DNA of 7,970 bases from Marinospirillum sp. (GTDB taxonomy: Bacteria > Pseudomonadota > Gammaproteobacteria > Pseudomonadales > Halomonadaceae): NCBI RefSeq assembly GCF_014859565.1, contig NZ_JACUUA010000149.1, positions 1-7,970 on the forward strand, written 5' to 3'. Under the pieces are notes generated by a model. The model was given only the letters and a program-made list of their open reading frames with translations. It was not told where the DNA came from and ran no database searches. The position numbers and the translations under genes were made by a program. This document shows positions 7,325 through 7,970 of the stretch, one piece after another; within the stretch, counting starts at the first letter, position 1, and the number at the start of each line of letters is the position of its first letter.

Positions 7325-7624
7325 TCAGATTTTCCGAGACAACCAATAGTCTGGATTTCGGTGCAGGTGAGCAATGGCAAGAATTAAAATAACTTGTGTC
7401 TCTTTTTTATAATGGTACAAAACCCCGTAAGGGAAATGACCAACCAAAGCACGCCGCGTGCGTGTCCCGATATACTGATAGGCTTCCGGAAAATCCTTTA
7501 TACGTGCAAGGGTTGCAGTTACCTCACTGATAAAACGCTTCCCCAACCCCTGCTGTTCTGCCTCGTAATAATCGAAGACATCATCCAGCTCCTGCTGCGC
7601 GAGATCAAGAAATGAAACCTTCAT
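7325..7624 (-). CDS. RelE/ParE-family toxin of a type II toxin-antitoxin pair
   Basis: This small protein of 99 residues matches the RelE/ParE superfamily: an N-terminal helix pair (AQQELDDVFDYYEAEQQGLGKRFISEV, about 9-35), then FPEAYQYI, TRTRRALVGHFPYGVLYHY (54-72), and the ending ILAIAHLHRNPDYWLSRK. The FPY..LY strand and the A.H..R.P.YW.R ending are typical of the ParE-like branch. Known members either poison DNA gyrase (ParE) or cut mRNA on the ribosome (RelE); which applies here cannot be read from the sequence. The ATG overlaps the antitoxin stop by 4 bp (ATGA), so translation is probably coupled. There is no strong ribosome site of its own. The DNA is AT-richer than dbpA: a hand count of 7381-7620 gives 46% GC against about 61% in two sampled 60-bp lines of dbpA. 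This fits horizontal acquisition. Confidence 0.9.
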   Translation of the reverse strand: MKVSFLDLAQQELDDVFDYYEAEQQGLGKRFISEVTATLARIKDFPEAYQYIGTRTRRALVGHFPYGVLYHYKKETQVILILAIAHLHRNPDYWLSRKI

Positions 7625-7842
7625 CGGGATTTGTATTTCCCCAGAACCTCTTGAACTGAAACTGCTGCCAGCTCCCCTCTTTCGTAGGCATCAATACGTG
7701 CCTCGGCTTCATGTGACCAGATTTTATCCATCTCGGCATCTGGTTTGTCGAGACTGGATAAAAGCTGCTCGACCATCTGTATTCGTTCTCTGGCCGGTAG
7801 TTCCAAGGCCTTGGCTGTAAGTGTCTGCTGAAGGCTGGACAT
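7621..7842 (-). CDS. Addiction-module antitoxin (Unstab_antitox-like)
   Basis: This 73-residue protein resembles the 'putative addiction module component' family (PF09720 type). Its pattern is an N-terminal helix ending ALELPARERIQMVEQLLSSLD (12-32), then W..EAEARI.AYERGELAAVSVQEVL (42-67). It would bind and neutralise the toxin encoded immediately downstream. Its stop overlaps the toxin ATG by 4 bp, the common antitoxin-first order. ATG 7842 was chosen because it has a GAGG ribosome site (7851-7854) 8 nt upstream and starts MSSLQQTL as in the family. The longer frame from TTG 7917 would add 25 hydrophobic residues from the promoter region. The pair probably represses its own transcription, since an inverted repeat overlaps the likely -10 region. 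That is inference. Confidence 0.85.
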   Translation of the reverse strand: MSSLQQTLTAKALELPARERIQMVEQLLSSLDKPDAEMDKIWSHEAEARIDAYERGELAAVSVQEVLGKYKSR

Positions 7843-7862
7843 ACTGTTTGCCTCTATTCTGT

Positions 7863-7877
7863 TATTGGTTATCAATA
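7863..7877. promoter_or_regulatory. Candidate operator of the toxin-antitoxin operon
   Basis: The inverted repeat TATTG (7863-7867) and CAATA (7873-7877) with a 5-nt centre lies 20 bp before the antitoxin start and touches the candidate -10 element. Its size and place suit an autoregulatory antitoxin or TA-complex site. No binding evidence is available. Confidence 0.4.
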
Positions 7878-7903
7878 CTAGACCCAGGGGCAATAGCAGT
7901 AAA
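7875..7903 (-). promoter_or_regulatory. Candidate promoter of the toxin-antitoxin operon
   Basis: On the minus strand TTTACT (7903-7898) and TAGTAT (7880-7875) are spaced by 17 bp and each matches 4 of 6 consensus bases. They lie between the terminator at the right edge and the antitoxin ribosome site, the only room for a promoter. The match is modest. Confidence 0.4.
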
Positions 7904-7918
7904 TATGTCACTATCAAA

Positions 7919-7946
7919 AAAAGACCAGCACATTGGCTGGTCTTTT
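7919..7946. terminator. Bidirectional intrinsic terminator
   Basis: A perfect 11-bp stem, AAAAGACCAGC (7919-7929) with GCTGGTCTTTT (7936-7946), has a 6-nt loop. On the minus strand it ends in a run of seven T (A at 7916-7922 on the plus strand), which suits termination of a gene entering from beyond the right edge. On the plus strand it ends in TCTTTT. It isolates the TA operon from its upstream neighbour. Confidence 0.85.
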
Positions 7947-7949
7947 GGG

Positions 7950-7970
7950 TTACCGCTGGGCTGGTTTCAG
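7950..7970 (-). CDS. Possible C-terminal end of an upstream minus-strand gene
   Basis: On the minus strand the last 21 bases read LKPAQR followed by TAA at 7950-7952. This stop lies 3 bp before the strong terminator, where the end of a gene would be expected. Six codons are too few to identify a protein or to exclude chance, so this is a positional guess. Confidence 0.3.
   Translation of the reverse strand: MKPAQR

Noticed and set aside
7843..7917. Hydrophobic N-terminal extension of the antitoxin resembling a signal peptide
   Set aside because: It starts at a TTG beside the terminator, covers the promoter and operator region, and the family start with a good ribosome site is at 7842.
1..7970. 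CRISPR arrays, tRNA or rRNA genes, insertion sequences and phage genes
   Set aside because: No spaced direct repeats, cloverleaf pattern, transposase motifs or terminal inverted repeats were seen on either strand.

Overview
The window looks like chromosomal DNA from a gammaproteobacterium. The reasons are a liu-type leucine-catabolism operon in the order hydratase, biotin carboxylase, HMG-CoA lyase, together with an RluF-type pseudouridine synthase and a DbpA-type RNA helicase. The genus cannot be named from the sequence alone. Most of the DNA is tightly packed housekeeping and metabolic genes. The exception is a small, more AT-rich toxin-antitoxin pair near the right end.

Layout, left to right. 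Positions 1-3055 (+ strand) carry the end of a leucine/isovalerate (liu) operon: the last 19 codons of an enoyl-CoA hydratase (probable LiuC), a complete biotin-bearing methylcrotonyl-CoA carboxylase subunit (LiuD), and a complete hydroxymethylglutaryl-CoA lyase (LiuE). An intrinsic terminator at 3078-3110 closes the operon. A membrane-anchored DUF218 (ElyC/YdcF-like) gene follows at 3131-3874 (+). It converges, with 5 bp between stop codons, on rluF (3880-4839, -). A leader hairpin and a strong terminator separate rluF from an SDR oxidoreductase (4954-5706, -). Next come dbpA (5862-7244, -), a RelE/ParE-family toxin (7325-7624, -) and its antitoxin (7621-7842, -). A bidirectional terminator at 7919-7946 insulates the right edge, and the last few codons of another minus-strand gene may be present there.

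Functionally, LiuC, LiuD and LiuE act in one pathway: leucine via isovaleryl-CoA and methylcrotonyl-CoA to HMG-CoA, then acetoacetate plus acetyl-CoA. RluF and DbpA both act on the peptidyl-transferase region of 23S rRNA. The SDR's substrate is unknown. The TA pair lies directly upstream of dbpA on the same strand with only about 80 bp between them, so read-through or shared control is possible.

Four starts differ from the longest open frames: the DUF218 gene, the SDR gene, dbpA (a TTG start) and the antitoxin. I saw no evidence of a novel multi-gene system. The points most worth a second look are the TA/dbpA junction with its palindromes, the TTG start of dbpA, the stacked hairpins before rluF, and the very basic tail of RluF.
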